Of a stretch of DNA of 26,937 bases, positions 7,167 to 17,138 are shown in pieces; position 1 is the stretch's first letter; the number at the start of each line of letters is the position of its first letter. This DNA comes from Bolinopsis microptera. Taxonomy: Eukaryota; Ctenophora; Tentaculata; Lobata; Bolinopsidae. The notes beneath the pieces are model-generated. The model searched no databases, was not told the origin of the DNA, and was given only the letters and a program-made list of their open reading frames with translations. The stretch covers positions 1 through 26,937 of the forward strand of contig NW_026971862.1 of assembly GCF_026151205.1 (NCBI RefSeq). The letters run 5' to 3'. A program made the position numbers and the translations under genes.

Positions 7167-7900
7167 TTCTACAGCGAATCATGAACATTTAACATGTACA
7201 TAAGAACTTAGAATTGTATGAAGTATGAGTTTATATGAGTAATTTATTATGAAATGACCTTTTACTATGCAATTTCGACTAAATTGATTGATTGAAATAA
7301 ATTTTCGTGCACATACAGAATGAATGGTTAATAATTTAATATATATGTAGACCAAGCTCTGTGCACGGGATGCTTCCTGGAAGGAATCCAGTTCTTTTAG
7401 CGGGGCACCCTACCTAAGCCAAATTGAGATATAATAATCATATTCCTAGAGAAATAATCAGAAATCGAATACCAATCAAATAATATGATATATATGAGTA
7501 GTAACCATATTTACTATGCAAAATGCCCCAACCACATAGTGTAAATTTATATAGAATTCAAATTCCATATCATCATTAAACCTCAATACCTAGTCAATAT
7601 AATAGCCCAAGCAAAATTAAATAACTACTTATATACCTTACTGTCATACTACAAATTAATTAAACATTTGAAATCTGTTGACCAGAGAATAAATTTCTAA
7701 GCCTAATGCAAGTGAAATAATTTAGATGCAATAATGAATGCCTAATGTGAGTATCATTTGTCAATGTCCTTGTAAAAAAGTCTGTACAAGAGATATGAGT
7801 AACTAATATAGAAGAAAAAACAGGAAGTTGTCGTCTGTTGTAAAAAATAAATAAAATATTTTAAAATTTTTAAATTTATTTTTAAAAATAACATTCATCA
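7167..7900. other. AT-rich spacer, no gene
   Basis: Normal-looking AT-rich DNA without a recognisable gene or repeat. Near 7848-7890 there is a run of A/T palindromes (TATTTTAAAA, TTTTTAAATT, ATTTTTAAAAAT). Immediately after that the character of the sequence changes to long single-base runs. Confidence 0.45.
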
Positions 7901-10900
7901 ATGTGTGGGAAAAAAAAAAAACTTTTTAAAATTTTACCCAAATTTTTTAAAACCCTGGGTTTACAGTCCCCCAAAAAAAATTACTAAGTTGATAATTTAA
8001 AATAAAAATTAAATTGGCCCTAAAAAACCCCACAAGTAAAATTTGGTAAAATTTTTTTAAAAATTGGGTTTTATAAAACTCCCCACTGGGGGAAACCCCC
8101 CTTCCCCTTTTTTTAAAACATGTCAGAATTTGTGAAAAAAATCAATCAGAAGGGTTTTAAGGGGGGGAAAAAAAAGGGGAAATATTTTTTCGAAAATAAA
8201 TTATTTTTTCCCTAAAGTTTTTAAAAGGGAAATTTTTAGAAGTTCTTAGTTATGGGCCCCGCCCTATGTTGAAAGTGAAAAATTTTGGGCTTTATAAATT
8301 TGGGTCGACGGTAAAAATTAGGGTCTTTTGTTATAGATGAAGTAGCGGGTTTTCTTAAAACGAATCATTTTAAAAGCTTTTAACTTTCGGGCCGTTTTTT
8401 GTAGATCTTTTGGGAAACATTTTTTCCAACATTTTCCCCCCAAGTTTTTGAAAGTTTTTTTATGTGAGTTGTTCTTTTAACAAAAAAGGGTTGAAAGTTT
8501 TTTTCCGCCGCCCCTACCCCTCCTGATATGTAACAAAAAATTTTTTTCAAAAAGTTTGTAGGACAATTTTTATGGATGATTCAAAAAATATAATTTGAAA
8601 AGATGGATTTGTCGCCCTAAGATGGAGTGGTAACCATTTCATTTTCTCTTTTAAAAACCTTTAAAGGGCCCTCCCTCTCTTTTTTTTTTTGGGAACGTTG
8701 AGAAAGTTTTTTGGCTCCCTTTTTATACAGATTGTAAAAGTTAAAAGGCAAGTTTTGCTTCCCAGCTAAAAAATGGGATCGTTTTCCTAAATAATCGAAT
8801 TGTGGAAAAACTTGAGTGCTTGGCAAAAAATTTTCCTATTTTTTAATGGGAAAGCGTGCTTTACTTCTATAAGGCCCCTTTTTTCTCTTAATAAACCCTT
8901 CCTAATAATATAATTTTCATGGCTTTTTGGAATTTTAAATTTTTTATATCTAGAATGGGGCCCCAAGATTTTTTTTCCCCCCTTTTTCCCTTCCTTGTTG
9001 TAAAAATTTAACCCCATTAAAAATAAAATGGTTTTTTTATATGTTGGTCAACAGAATCAAAAAATTTGGAATTCAGTTTTCCCTTTTCATTGAGTGATAA
9101 TTTATTAAACAACTAGGGAGCCTTTTTAAAGTTTTGCCCCTTTAAGTTTATTTTTTGGGTTTAAAAATTGGGGCTTTGGGTTTGATCAAAGAATTTTTTG
9201 GCACCTCTTTCTGCAAATAGAAAGGGTTTTTAGATAGGTAAAAAGGCAAAAAAGATTTCATTTAGGGGAAAGTTTCTAAATAATATGGCCCAAGAGGTTT
9301 CCCTTTTGGGGTTTAAAAACCAAAATCAGAACTTCTAAAAATGGTTAGTTTTGGCCTTTTGACCCTTTAGGGGAATTGTTATTTTACAAGTTTAAAAGTT
9401 TTTTAAAAAACCGGGTTTTAAAGCAATGCCCCCAAATTTTCCCATAATATGTTTTTTTGAAGCAATTTTTAAATGATTCACTGTGTAAAAAGGCCTTCTT
9501 AAGACCCAAAAAAGGATAAATTCCCCGGGGATTTTTTTAAAAGGATTTTTAGTTTTTACCCCAATATTTTTCCCGTCCATAAGATGTAAATCAGATAATT
9601 GTGGAGTGAGGTTTTTTTTTTTTCCCCGAAACCCATATTGAGGCCGGTTTTAAAAAAATTTTTGGGTTTCCCTTCTTCCATTTTTAATCAGTGAGTTGTT
9701 TTCCCCGCCCAAATATTCTTAATTTTTTCCAAAAGGGGGAAAGGATGGATTTTGGGCCCTTTAAATTTAAAAGGATCATCTTTTCTTTTTCCTGCCTTAT
9801 GGATGGGAGTTACTCTAAACTTTTTTACAAAGGGTTGGTACAAAAACCTTTATTAAAAGGGTCAAAATTGGGGGAAAGTGGGGTCATGGCCAACTATGGG
9901 TGGTACGGGTTTTTTAAGTTAAAAAAAAGAGGGCCCTTGTCATATGGGGGGCCCTTTTCATTCTTGAGCGTTTTAAAACATCATTAGGATATCAGTTTCT
10001 TTTAAATTTTTTTTTGGAACTATCAAATGGAAAATATTAGAAAGTTCTAGGAGGTTTAAAAAATCAGAAAAAATAACTTTCAATTTTTGGGGGGCCTGAT
10101 TTTTTAATCTTGATCCAAAAATTTTTCAAAAGAAAGTTAAATAGGGTAGGATCATTCTCATTTTTGTTTGGGCAATTAGTTGTTTCCCCGGGGTCATTTT
10201 GAAAGCCAGTTTTGATAGTTTTTTTTTTCCCAAACAGATTTTTCTTTTGGGACTTTTAACTTGTAGATCATCGATTTTTCATTAGCCCTTTTTTTCAGGG
10301 TTTTAGCTAATTTATTTCTAAAAATTTCCCCTGAATTTGTAAAAACCCAAACCCAGGCCTCATTACACTTTTTTACATTTTTTCTTTCATGTACCCACAT
10401 TTATTGCAATTTCCCTTTGGGCTCTTTTAAACCCCTTTTTTTTTACTTTGGGAAATTTCCCCTTTAAAAAGGAAAAATTTTTGTAAGTTTTAAAGGGGAA
10501 AAATAAAGTTCAGGAGAAGGGTTTTGTATGAAACCTTTTTTCCTTTCCTTTTTATGGTCCCTTTTGGGAAAAGGGGGGGAAAAAGGTTTTAAAATGCCTG
10601 TTCAATATGATACCAAAAGGCCCGCTGTGATGGCTTCAACATCCCGTACTTTTCCCAAAAGTGGACCCGTAATCAGAAAAAAAAGGGGTTTTCTAGAAGT
10701 CTAAGAATTGTTAAAAATTACGTTTACAATGATTTCTAATTTCAACCTTCCAAATTTAAAAGCTATAGGTTTTTTTTACAAAACCCTTTTTCACCCCAAA
10801 AATAGCCTTTATGATCTCCTAAAACGGTTTATCAAAAAACAGGAAAAAATTGGGGGGCCAAAAATGCATAAAAAGGTTTTTTGTATTTACTTATTGGGAG

Positions 10901-13900
10901 TCTGGGGGAAAATTTTCCTTCCCCGTTTTTGTAAACAATTGGGTTACCCTTTATTGGTTTTTAACTAAAATTGTAAAATTTTCAAGGTCCCTATCTTAAA
11001 TTTTTTTTACTGGGGGTGGGTGAGAAATTTTTCTTGGGGAAGGGTTTTATCCCCAATCCAGATTAAACCCTTTTTTTTCTTTTTCTTCCCGAATTTTTAA
11101 ACAAAAATGAATGTATTTTTAAAAAAGTTTTTTAAACACTCAAAAAAATTTCCCAGAAACGATTGAAGCGAAAAAACATTGACTTTTATTTTTAAACTTC
11201 AACCCTTTTTGCTTTTAATGTTTATCCCAAGGGTTACTTCCATTTAAATAAAATTCCTTTTTGTTTTAAACATTTTTTTTTTTTTTTCTTAAGCCCAACA
11301 ACCAACCCCCTTTGGGAAATTTTTTGGGGCCCCCTCGCAAACCCCAAAAAAGGTTTTTTGGGGGGGAAAGGGGGGAAGGGAAAATTTAAGGTGTCCCTGT
11401 TTTTCAATAGTATCATTAAGATTCATTCATTTTGGGAAAGTTGGGGCTAATTTTGGGTCTCTAATAAGTTGGGGGGGAAAATTCATTACTTTTAGCTTAA
11501 ATTGGGAAAACCCCCCTTGGGGAAAGTTTTTCAATACCAAATTTGGGAAAAGGGTTTTTTGAAAAACCTATCAGCCCCCTTAAATTTAAAAAAATTTTGG
11601 GCATTTTTGGGAAAACTTATTTTTCAAAATGAAATTGAAATTAAAAAAAGTTTTAAATTTTTTTTTTTTGTTTTTTAAAAATAAAAAACAGGGAAAAAAA
11701 GAGGGTTTTTATTGGGCTGGATTTTCTTTTCCCGTTAAAAAAAAAAACCCGATGGGGAGGGGGTGTTATTCAGTATTTTAACAGTATTTTAATTTGGGGT
11801 GCATGAATTTTCTTTAAGTGCCTTTCTAATTTTTAAATATGCCCTAATCATTGGGGATGGACCTTTTATTTCCCCCTCCAAAAAACTAAATAAAAAAAAG
11901 AACCCCCATTTTCTAAAAAACCTTTCTTATAAATAAAAAGAACGATTTGTCTCGGTTGAGGGGGCATTTTACTAGGGTTTTTATTTTTTTTTGCAGATTT
12001 GATATACACTCATTGATATTTAGTTTTTTAAATTTTTTTTCCTGGGAAAGGGAAAATCTCCCGAGGGGATTAGGGTTTTTAACAATTTTTAAAATCAGCT
12101 CCAGGTGCCCATTGGGGAAGGAAAAAGTACAAGTTTTTTTCCCCCTACAAAAATTGGGTTTGGGAAAGGCCCAAAAAGCCCCTTTAAAACATCCCCCCAG
12201 AAAAACTATCGGGCAAAAGGAAATTTTTGGGCCTCAATTTGGGGGAGGGGGTGTTAAAGGAAAGGTCCCCTGTCATTTTTAAACCCCAAAATAATACAAT
12301 TCTTTTCCCAATTAAATTTGGAAAAATTTAAAAGTTCCCTTTTTTTTACATTGATTGAAAAAACCGATTTATTGATTTTCATTTGGGGCCCTTTTTGGGA
12401 AACCGGGGTAGCTGAAACATGTGTCCCGGGTTTTGGAAAAGATAGCCTTTTTTTTTTTCCCTCTAATTTTGGAAGAACATACTTGAGCTAATGTAGACCA
12501 CAAAAAGATTTTACCAAATGTTCTATTTTTCTTGTCCCTTTGGGGCCGAGGGGGGTTCAGTGTTCTTAACTTGGAAATGGAAACGTAGACAAAGTGATAA
12601 AGGTTTGGGGGGCCCGCCCCCCCTTTTAATTAAGGCCCCAGAGTTTTGCCTTTTTCTCATGGTTTTCGACCTTTTTCCCCCGGGTGGGGGCTTTTTGTTC
12701 AAAGCTGGGCCGGGGTTGTTGGGGGCATTTCCCTTATGTCAACCAGGGGGGGAGGGTGGGGGTCGCCCAATTTTGAGCCCAAATTTGGAAATTCTGAAGC
12801 TTAGGGCCTCTAGTAGCCCCTTTAAAAAGATGGTGGTTGGGGGGAAAATGGGACCCCGGGTGGGGGAAAATTTAACCCCCGTCAAACCCCAGGGGGGAAA
12901 GGGGGATTCCTTGCCGACCATTTTATACTTGGGAATCATAGCACTATTGAATTTCAATTTTTGGGGGGAATGTGAGGGGTTTAAACGTTTTTCCCAAAAT
13001 AGACTTTTGGGATGGGTTTTTCTTTTCTAATTTGGGCCCTTTTGTTAAGGGAAACCCATCCATTTTTTAAAGCGGAAGGGGAAAACCCCGTTAAAAATGC
13101 AAAAGGGCCCTTATTCCCTTTTAAACTTTTTAAATTTAAATGGGGGTTTTTTAAATCTAACTTGGGGTTGTCAAAAAAACTGGGAAAAAAACCTTCCCCC
13201 CCTCGACTTTAAAAATTGGTATGGATTTTTTTAAAGGTTTTTGGGCAAAAATCATTTTCACCCCCCTTTTTCAGAGTGTTTTGGGAAATTTTTCCCAAAT
13301 TTTAAAAAATTTTCTTTCGAATGTTCACTTTTCTTTTTGCCCCAATTTGGGGTTTGCTTTTGGGGTTTTTAAATCAGGGAAAAAAAATGCCCAGGATGAC
13401 CTATTAATGAGGGGGGAAATTTTTAGACGTTCACAGTTTATCAGGAACCCCGGGGGGAAAAAACCCGGGAAAAAATTGAACCTCAAGCCTTGGGGGGGAA
13501 ATTTTTTGGGCAAATGCACTTTTGATAATTGTTTATATGAAAAAGAAAAAATTTTGGGCCCACGGAAAAGAAAAAAAAACATCTTTTTCTTTTTTAAGGG
13601 GTTTAAAAAATTTTTAAATTTTTTTTAGGGAGGGGGCAAGAGCCCGGGTTTTTTTTTTCCCCGGGGAAAAATTTTAACAGAAAAATTCCCCCCCGTATCC
13701 TCCCCGATTTGTAATGTCTTTAGCCCCAACGGTTTATTCCCCAAAAAAATTTGTTTTTTTCCACAAAAAAAATGCTACTGTTTTTGAAAAAATTTTGTTA
13801 ATTGGATTTTCAGTACCTTTTTTTTAGCACTCCGGAGGAAAGGGTTAAAAAGAAAAGTCCCCCCCCGAAAAATCCTTAGGTGAAAAATGGGAAAAAAAAA

Positions 13901-14728
13901 ACGGGTTTTTAAAAAAACCCATTCTGATAGTCCCCTTTTTGGTGTCCCCCTTTAAAAATAACTTTTTATCGTGCAACAACCCTTTACATTGACCATACCC
14001 AACCTCAATAAATGAATTAATGTAGTTTGTGAAAAAAGTTTAAAAAAATTCATTAGAAAATTCCCTACCAGTTTTCCATGCCCCAACTTTTTGTTTACAT
14101 TGGTCCCCCGTTAGAAAAAAAATTTGGGTTTTTCCCCGAGTGACCGATAATCGCAAAAAATCAAATTAAAAAAATTTTTTAAAAAAGGTCCCCCCCCCGT
14201 TCATGCCAAATGCGGAAAAAACCCCCCCAATAAAATTTGGCAACTGCCCAAAGTGACACTAAAAATTTTGGGGTAATTCCCCTTTTTTTTAAAACTTTAA
14301 AACAAGTGCCCCCTTTTTAAAAAATATCCCCCCAAAGGAAAACAAAAGGAAAATTGAAATGTTTTTCCAAATTTTTTTTTTCAAAAAATAAATAAATAAA
14401 AATGCGAAGTTTTTTTTTTAACCCCCCGTTTTTGGGGAAATAAGTAAAATTTTTAAAATGGGAATGGGGCCCCTTCCCCCCCCAGGGGGACCACATCCCC
14501 CCCCAAAATAAAACCCCTTAAAAATATCATGGGAAAAAAACCCCCTGCCCAAAGCCCTAAATTAGTAAAAAAAGGGGACCCGAAAAAAAACCTTTTTTGT
14601 CCCCCCCCCTTTTAAAAAGGCCTCAAAAATAATTTAAAAAAATTTTTTTACCCCCCATTTTTACCTCCATCCCAAATTTTTTGGGCCTTTTTTGGCTGCC
14701 CCCCCAAAAGAGGTTAAAAAAGAGGGTT

Positions 14729-14757
<29 letters not shown>
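14729..14757 (+). repeat. Poly-C tract (29 C)
   Basis: Uninterrupted run of 29 C, the longest single-base tract in the window, within the noisy region. It may be real or an artefact of the run-length errors around it. Confidence 0.6.
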
Positions 14758-14760
<3 letters not shown>

Positions 14761-15180
14761 TTCCCCCTTACTCCCCTTAAGTCCCCGAAGACATGGGGGC
14801 TAAAAAAGGGATATTATATTTTCCCCAAATTGAGGAAAAAAATTTTAAAAAACAGGTGAACCCCCACTAAAAAAAATAACCGGAAAAACCCCCGACCCAA
14901 AGGGGGAAAATTTAAACTATATTTCCCCTAATTTTGGGAAAGCCTGATTTAAGTTATATACCCCAAAAACAAAGAAAAATGGTTCCCCCCCCCCCCAAAA
15001 ATATTGGGGGCCCCTTAAAAAAAGGGTTTGCCCACGGGTAGATTGCCCAAACCCCCTTTTTCGAGTGGGGAAACAAACTTGAAAAGTTTTTCAAAAAATT
15101 GCCCCTAAATGCACCCCTAGCCCCCAAAAAGGATTCCCCCCCAAAAATACACAAACGGACGAATTTTTTTTTAAACTTTA

Positions 15181-15201
15181 GGGGGGGGGGGGGGGGGGGG
15201 G
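15181..15201 (+). repeat. Poly-G tract (21 G)
   Basis: Run of 21 G directly after AAACTTTA. The poly-G at 24789 and the reverse complement of the poly-C at 16177 follow similar TTTAA-type leaders. Confidence 0.6.
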
Positions 15202-15710
15202 AAGGGGGCCCCAACTACAATTTTTGTAACACTAATTTTTTCGTAATTTTGGAAAAAAAAACGAAAAGGCCCCCTGGGTTTTCATTAATGGTCCCCCCCA
15301 AAAAAAAATGTAAAAAAAAAAATTTGGGAAAATCCCCCCCCGGAAAACGGAAACAGGAAAAGACATATTTTTACATTTTTTTTGTACATTAACAAATTTG
15401 CCCAAAAAAAACTGGTTTGGGGGCCCTTTAAAAACCTGCAATTCCCCAAAAACATTTTTTTTTCCCCAATTTTTTAAATTTTTTGTATCTGAAACCAAAG
15501 CTGAAACCCATCGGGAAAAAAAAACAGAAAGTGACTTACCTCATTTTTTTCAAAAAAAGGAAAGTTTAGAAAATTTTGTTTCCCCCAAAGGGGGGGGGGG
15601 TTTTTCCTTTTTTGTTTGGGGAAAATTTGGGGTTTTTTAACTGGTGGGGGGTTTTCCCCCCCCCCCTTACCACCTTTAAAAAGGGGGGGGGGCCCCCAAG
15701 GGGGGGAAAA

Positions 15711-15792
15711 TTTTTGGGGAGTTTTTTGGGGAACTTTTTTTTTGGGGAACTTCAGGAAACCTGGGGGACTTTCCCAAAGTTCCCCAAAAAAT
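15711..15792 (+). repeat. Hairpin unit 1 of foldback block
   Basis: The left arm has repeated TTTTGGGGA(A/G) steps and the right arm gives CCCAAAGTTCCCCAAAA. The centre is GGGGAACTTCAGGAAACC. The centre and right arm recur as a direct copy in unit 3 (16111-16172). Confidence 0.65.
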
Positions 15793-15810
15793 TATCAATG
15801 AAACAAATAA

Positions 15811-15896
15811 TTTTGGGGAATTTTGGGGAACTTTTTTATGGGGAACTTCAGAAAGTTCCCCAAAATTCCCCAAAGTTCCCCAAAGTTCCCCAAAAA
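15811..15896 (+). repeat. Hairpin unit 2 of foldback block
   Basis: The left arm TTTTGGGGAATTTTGGGGAA runs through ATGGGGAACTT. It faces a right arm of four CCCCAAA(G/A)TT steps starting at AAGTTCCCC (15853), with a short CAG-containing turn. Confidence 0.65.
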
Positions 15897-16010
15897 AATT
15901 ATAATGCCAAACAAATTATCATGCTGCAAGTATCAACAAGTAAGTTAAGATTATACCTTATAATAACATACATGTTAACATTAATGGGTATTAATGTATA
16001 TTAGAGAAAT
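15897..16010. other. Unique AT-rich spacer inside the foldback block
   Basis: About 110 bp of ordinary AT-rich DNA without G/C runs, containing small inverted motifs such as ATGTTAACAT. It separates hairpin unit 2 from the decamer array. Confidence 0.5.
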
Positions 16011-16110
16011 TTTGAATAATTTTGAATAATTTTGAATAATTTTGAATAATTTTAAATAATTTTGAATAATTTTGGGGAATTTTGGGGAACTTTGGGGAGT
16101 TTTGGGGAAC
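16011..16110 (+). repeat. Ten-unit decamer array with a composition switch
   Basis: Ten consecutive 10-bp units in exact register. Six are TTTGAATAAT (one has TTTAAATAAT), followed by TTTGGGGAAT, TTTGGGGAAC, TTTGGGGAGT and TTTGGGGAAC. The period does not slip where GAAT changes to GGGG. The last units form the left arm of hairpin unit 3. Confidence 0.9.
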
Positions 16111-16172
16111 TTTTTTTTGGGGGAACTTCAGAAATCTTGGGGGACTTTCCCAAAGTTCCCCAAAGTTCCCCT
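16071..16172 (+). repeat. Hairpin unit 3 of foldback block
   Basis: The left arm is the GGGG-bearing decamers, the centre is GGGGGAACTTCAGAAATC, and the right arm is CCCAAAGTTCCCCAAAGTTC. It is a direct repeat of hairpin unit 1 at the centre and right arm. It is followed by TTGGA and a 19-base poly-C (16177-16195). Confidence 0.65.
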
Positions 16173-16200
16173 TGGACCCCCCCCCCCCCCCCCCCTTAAA

Positions 16201-16324
16201 ATGACTTCTTGTTTTAGGCATGTACCAATGATAAACCACATGAAATTGGTGCTTTGTAAGCAATGTCAATGTTATGATAACCTACTATGACTAACTTAAA
16301 TCCGGTTCAATACTTCAAATATCG
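16201..16324. other. Short unique spacer
   Basis: Clean AT-leaning sequence between the foldback block and the 804-bp element. Nothing was recognised in it. Confidence 0.4.
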
Positions 16325-16352
16325 ATGGTACCTTACTCGGGATTATTACGAC

Positions 16353-16430
16353 GGGTTTATTAACGACCGGTTAAAATATGGTTCGGGAAAAATATGGCGA
16401 AATTGCTCAAAACCCACCACATTTTCCCGG
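16353..16430 (+). repeat. Subterminal direct repeat, left copy
   Basis: Begins GGGTTTATTAACGACCGG and includes GGTTCGGGAAAAATATGGCG and AACCCACCAC, ending TTTTCCCGG. The right copy at 17033-17111 has the same order with few changes. The start of this copy (GACCGGTTAAAATATGG) also pairs with TCGCCATTTTACCGG just beyond its end. Confidence 0.85.
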
Positions 16431-16682
16431 TCGCCATTTTACCGGTGTCCAACCTTTCAATTTTAGATTCAAAAATTTTGTCTCAGATGTAAATTTCCTT
16501 ATTAGAGATAAGCAAGTTTAGAAATTTTCGTATTGCTAAAACTTGTGAAACAAGTCGAATTATCAATAATTGTTGAAAGTAGACAGAAATAATGACTCGT
16601 GGTTAATCAAACTAGATGGAAAATAATTTTTAACATTTGAAGCGTAACAACCAGATCGATATTAAGATAAAGGGAGAGCTGT

Positions 16683-16814
16683 TTAGTCTTCCAATAAGTT
16701 GTAATCATCTTCGTTATCTTCATCTGGATCATCCCTTTCATCAGTTTTAATTAATTCAAGTTTTAATTTAACTGTTACTTTTACTTTGAGTCCTATTTCA
16801 TTATGTGGAGATAG
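16683..16814 (-). CDS. Acidic-tailed open segment, possible captured exon
   Basis: On the minus strand 43 codons are open between a TGA (16815-16817) and a TAA (16683-16685). The product has an alternating Lys/Val-Leu stretch (KVKVTVKLKLELIK) followed by an acidic tail (DERDDPDEDNEDDYNLLED). There is no ATG at the front. Possible splice-acceptor AGs occur just upstream or within the start: TTTAATTTCTTAG, and TAATGAAATAG before GACTCAAAG. The segment could therefore be the last exon of a gene fragment captured by the element. Against that, 43 codons is short, and the acidic run comes from an ATC/TTC-rich simple stretch. No family was recognised. Confidence 0.25.
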   Translation of the reverse strand, partial: LSPHNEIGLKVKVTVKLKLELIKTDERDDPDEDNEDDYNLLED

Positions 16815-17032
16815 TCAATACCTAAGAAATTAAAATTGGCCTATTTAAATCAAATTTGACAATAAGGATATATGACAAGAATTGGGCAAGAAGGTGAATT
16901 TTTTGCAATTTTAGCCAAATGAAGTCGAAAAACCTACAACAAGTGTCCCAATAGTCTTCTTTAGTGAATATAAGACAACGATTAAAATATGAGCACCCAT
17001 ACCCCTTGGGAACCCTAAAAGCTGAGTAGGCG

Positions 17033-17111
17033 GGGTTTATTAACGACCGGTGAAAATGTGGTTCGGGAAAAATATGGCGAAATTACCCTAAACCCACCAC
17101 TTATATCCCGG
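17033..17111 (+). repeat. Subterminal direct repeat, right copy
   Basis: Right copy of the repeat at 16353-16430. It begins GGGTTTATTAACGACCGGTG and ends TATCCCGG, running directly into the right terminal inverted repeat. Its GACCGG start pairs with CCGGTC at 17108-17113. Confidence 0.85.
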
Positions 17112-17138
17112 TCATAATAATCCCGAGTAAGGTATGGT

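Larger units (their letters stand above)
7900..15680. other. Homopolymer-inflated sequence, probably unreliable
   Basis: From about 7,900 the sequence is packed with runs of 3-8 identical bases of all four kinds, often as blocks such as GGGGCCCC or AAAATTTT. It also contains extreme tracts (C29 at 14729, G21 at 15181). The sequence before 7,900 does not show this. Translated frames here consist mostly of Phe, Lys, Gly and Pro, the amino acids of TTT, AAA, GGG and CCC codons, so the long open frames (up to 170 codons) are by-products. The simplest reading is poor consensus or base calling in which run lengths are wrong. No gene, RNA or element can be supported here. Confidence 0.7.
15673..16200. 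repeat. Foldback block built on GGGGAACTTT-type repeats
   Basis: About 530 bp composed of three hairpin-forming units made of ~10-bp steps (GGGGAACTTT, GGGGAATTTT and their complements), with about 110 bp of unique AT-rich DNA between the second and third. The outer edges also mirror each other. The left edge is TTTAAAAA followed by G10, CCCCCAAGGGG. The right edge read in reverse is ATTTTAA followed by G19, TCCAAGGGG. That gives the whole block the look of an element with inverted ends, or of a satellite that expanded as a palindrome. No coding capacity was seen and no target duplication was identified. Confidence 0.65.
16330..17133. mobile_element. MITE-like element, 804 bp, 5-bp target duplication
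   Basis: The left end reads ACCTTACTCGGGATTATTA followed by CGAC. The right end read in reverse gives the same 23 bases with one change (ATGAC for ACGAC), after which CCGGG/CGGG resumes with a one-base offset. Flanking ATGGT at 16325-16329 and ATGGT at 17134-17138 make a 5-bp target duplication. Just inside each end lies a copy of a direct repeat (16353-16430 and 17033-17111), each itself able to fold through GACCGG/CCGGTC. No transposase motif is present, so the element is non-autonomous. I cannot assign a superfamily: a 5-bp duplication with these ends does not match one I can name confidently. Confidence 0.85.

Noticed and set aside
12518-13030. 170-codon open frame on the plus strand
   Set aside because: The product is dominated by Gly, Pro, Phe and Lys from GGG/CCC/TTT/AAA codons in run-inflated sequence, and it has no domain. 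It is a by-product of the run-length artefact.
13221-13628. 135-codon open frame on the plus strand
   Set aside because: Phe/Lys/Gly-biased, no motif, and within the noisy region. The minus strand is also open over much of the same stretch.
15576-16004. 142-codon open frame over the foldback block
   Set aside because: It is produced by the GGGGAACTTT repeats and G-runs, giving a repetitive Gly/Phe/Lys/Pro product. Both strands are open for the same reason.
15811-16110. CRISPR-like array
   Set aside because: The repeats are 10 bp with no unique spacers, in a eukaryotic context. It is a minisatellite with hairpins, not CRISPR.
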